Origin: Phycisphaerales bacterium
Lineage (GTDB): Bacteria > Planctomycetota > Phycisphaerae > Sedimentisphaerales > Anaerohalosphaeraceae
NCBI GenBank assembly: GCA_003152975.1
Contig: PMBP01000435.1
Coordinates: forward strand, 1 to 6,067
Length of the DNA: 6,067 nucleotides
Reading direction: 5' to 3'
Of this stretch, positions 5,569-6,067 are shown piece by piece. The position numbers and the translations under genes are program-made. Each line of letters opens with the position of its first letter. Within the stretch, counting starts at the first letter, position 1. Below the pieces are notes generated by a model. That model worked only from the letters and a program-made list of their open reading frames with translations. It was not told the DNA's origin and did not search any database.

Positions 5569-6067
5569 CTACGGAAGTCGCAGTTGCTCCTTCGGCAGCT
5601 TCTTGAGGCACAGGAACCAGTCCAGGCAATACTGGTCCTTTCCGGCCTGCTGCATGCGTTCCTTGGCTGCCCCGCACGATCCCGGCGGCGGGACGATCAC
5701 ATCCTCGCCCGGCTGCCAGTCGGCCGGCGTGGCGCACTGATGAGCGTCGGCCGTCTGCATCGCGATCAGCATCCGCAGGATCTCCGCGAAGTTCCGCCCG
5801 CACGACATCGGATAATACAAAATCGCCCGCACGATCGCCTTGGAGTCGATGAAGAACACCGCCCGTACGGCCTTGGTATCGCTGGCCGCCGGATGCAGCA
5901 TCCCGAATCGCTTGGCCACCTCCATCTTGATATCGGCGATCACCGGGAAGGTCACCTCCACGCCCGCAATCCCCTTATAGTGGATCTTCTCCTGGATTGT
6001 CCGCAGCCACGCGATGTGGCTATAGACACTGTCGATGGACAGACCTACCAACTCGCAGTCCAGGGCC
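5569..6067 (-). CDS. Peroxiredoxin, Prx6/archaeal type (5' truncated by window edge)
   Basis: Peroxiredoxins reduce hydrogen peroxide and organic peroxides in the cytoplasm using a peroxidatic cysteine, here lost beyond the right edge. The frame is open to the edge and reads ALDCELVGLSIDSVYSHIAWL, so the TTG at 6051 is not a start. About 166 residues are visible. They include FPVIADIKMEVAKRFGM, then RAVFFIDSKAIVRAILYYP, then GRNFAEILRMLIAMQ, which together identify the C-terminal half of the Prx6 group with its 1-Cys C-terminal domain. Counting from the TTG, further cysteines lie at 84, 106, 126, 142 and 148. C142 and C148 form CLDWFLC, a C-x5-C near the C-terminus like the one I recall in archaeal Prx6-type enzymes, where it helps resolve the oxidised cysteine. 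The full protein is probably about 210-220 residues. The gene ends 3 bp from the stop of the convergent dehydrogenase gene. Confidence 0.95.
   Translation of the reverse strand, partial: ALDCELVGLSIDSVYSHIAWLRTIQEKIHYKGIAGVEVTFPVIADIKMEVAKRFGMLHPAASDTKAVRAVFFIDSKAIVRAILYYPMSCGRNFAEILRMLIAMQTADAHQCATPADWQPGEDVIVPPPGSCGAAKERMQQAGKDQYCLDWFLCLKKLPKEQLRLP

Noticed and set aside
1..6067. CRISPR arrays, tRNA or rRNA genes, insertion sequences, attachment sites
   Set aside because: No regularly spaced repeats, no cloverleaf-like sequence in the only sizeable gap (1767-1972), and no transposase or integrase motifs were seen.

Overview
The window (about 58-60% GC by eye, densely coded, seven protein genes, no RNA genes or mobile elements) looks like a chromosomal stretch from a Gram-negative-type bacterium. 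Evidence for the envelope type is a lipoprotein with a lipobox and a secreted metallophosphoesterase. A sulfatase-maturase-type radical SAM enzyme, a GlnRS and many secreted proteins of unknown function would fit Planctomycetota (for example Phycisphaerae) or the related PVC group, but this placement is inference from gene content, not a phylogenetic result.

Layout: (1) 1-912, plus strand, the C-terminal part of glutaminyl-tRNA synthetase (glnS), cut by the left edge. (2) 924-1766, minus strand, a two-gene unit: a small lipoprotein followed by a single-pass membrane protein with a long coiled coil. It converges tail-to-tail on glnS with an 11-bp gap. A nested inverted repeat (1411-1461) lies between the two genes and covers the translation start of the second. 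(3) 1767-1972, a divergent intergenic region of 206 bp with a tentative promoter and two very short ORFs. (4) 1973-5565, plus strand, a tight three-gene cluster: an anaerobic sulfatase-maturating-enzyme-type radical SAM/SPASM protein, a secreted metallophosphoesterase with an N-terminal extension, and a D-2-hydroxyacid dehydrogenase. The gaps are 16 bp and 1 bp, so this is very probably one operon. (5) 5569-6067, minus strand, a Prx6-type peroxiredoxin cut by the right edge, tail-to-tail with the dehydrogenase across only 3 bp.

How the genes may work together: the maturase has every expected iron-sulfur ligand and the proposed catalytic Asp. However, no sulfatase and no [C/S]-x-[P/A]-x-R modification motif is visible in the proteins of this window. 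Its co-transcribed partner is instead an exported phosphoesterase whose N-terminal region appears to hold two PepSY-like repeats. That pairing is the best candidate here for something not described before. The dehydrogenase (hydroxypyruvate/glyoxylate reductase type) and the peroxiredoxin are ordinary members of known families, apart from some cofactor-site and cysteine details noted below.
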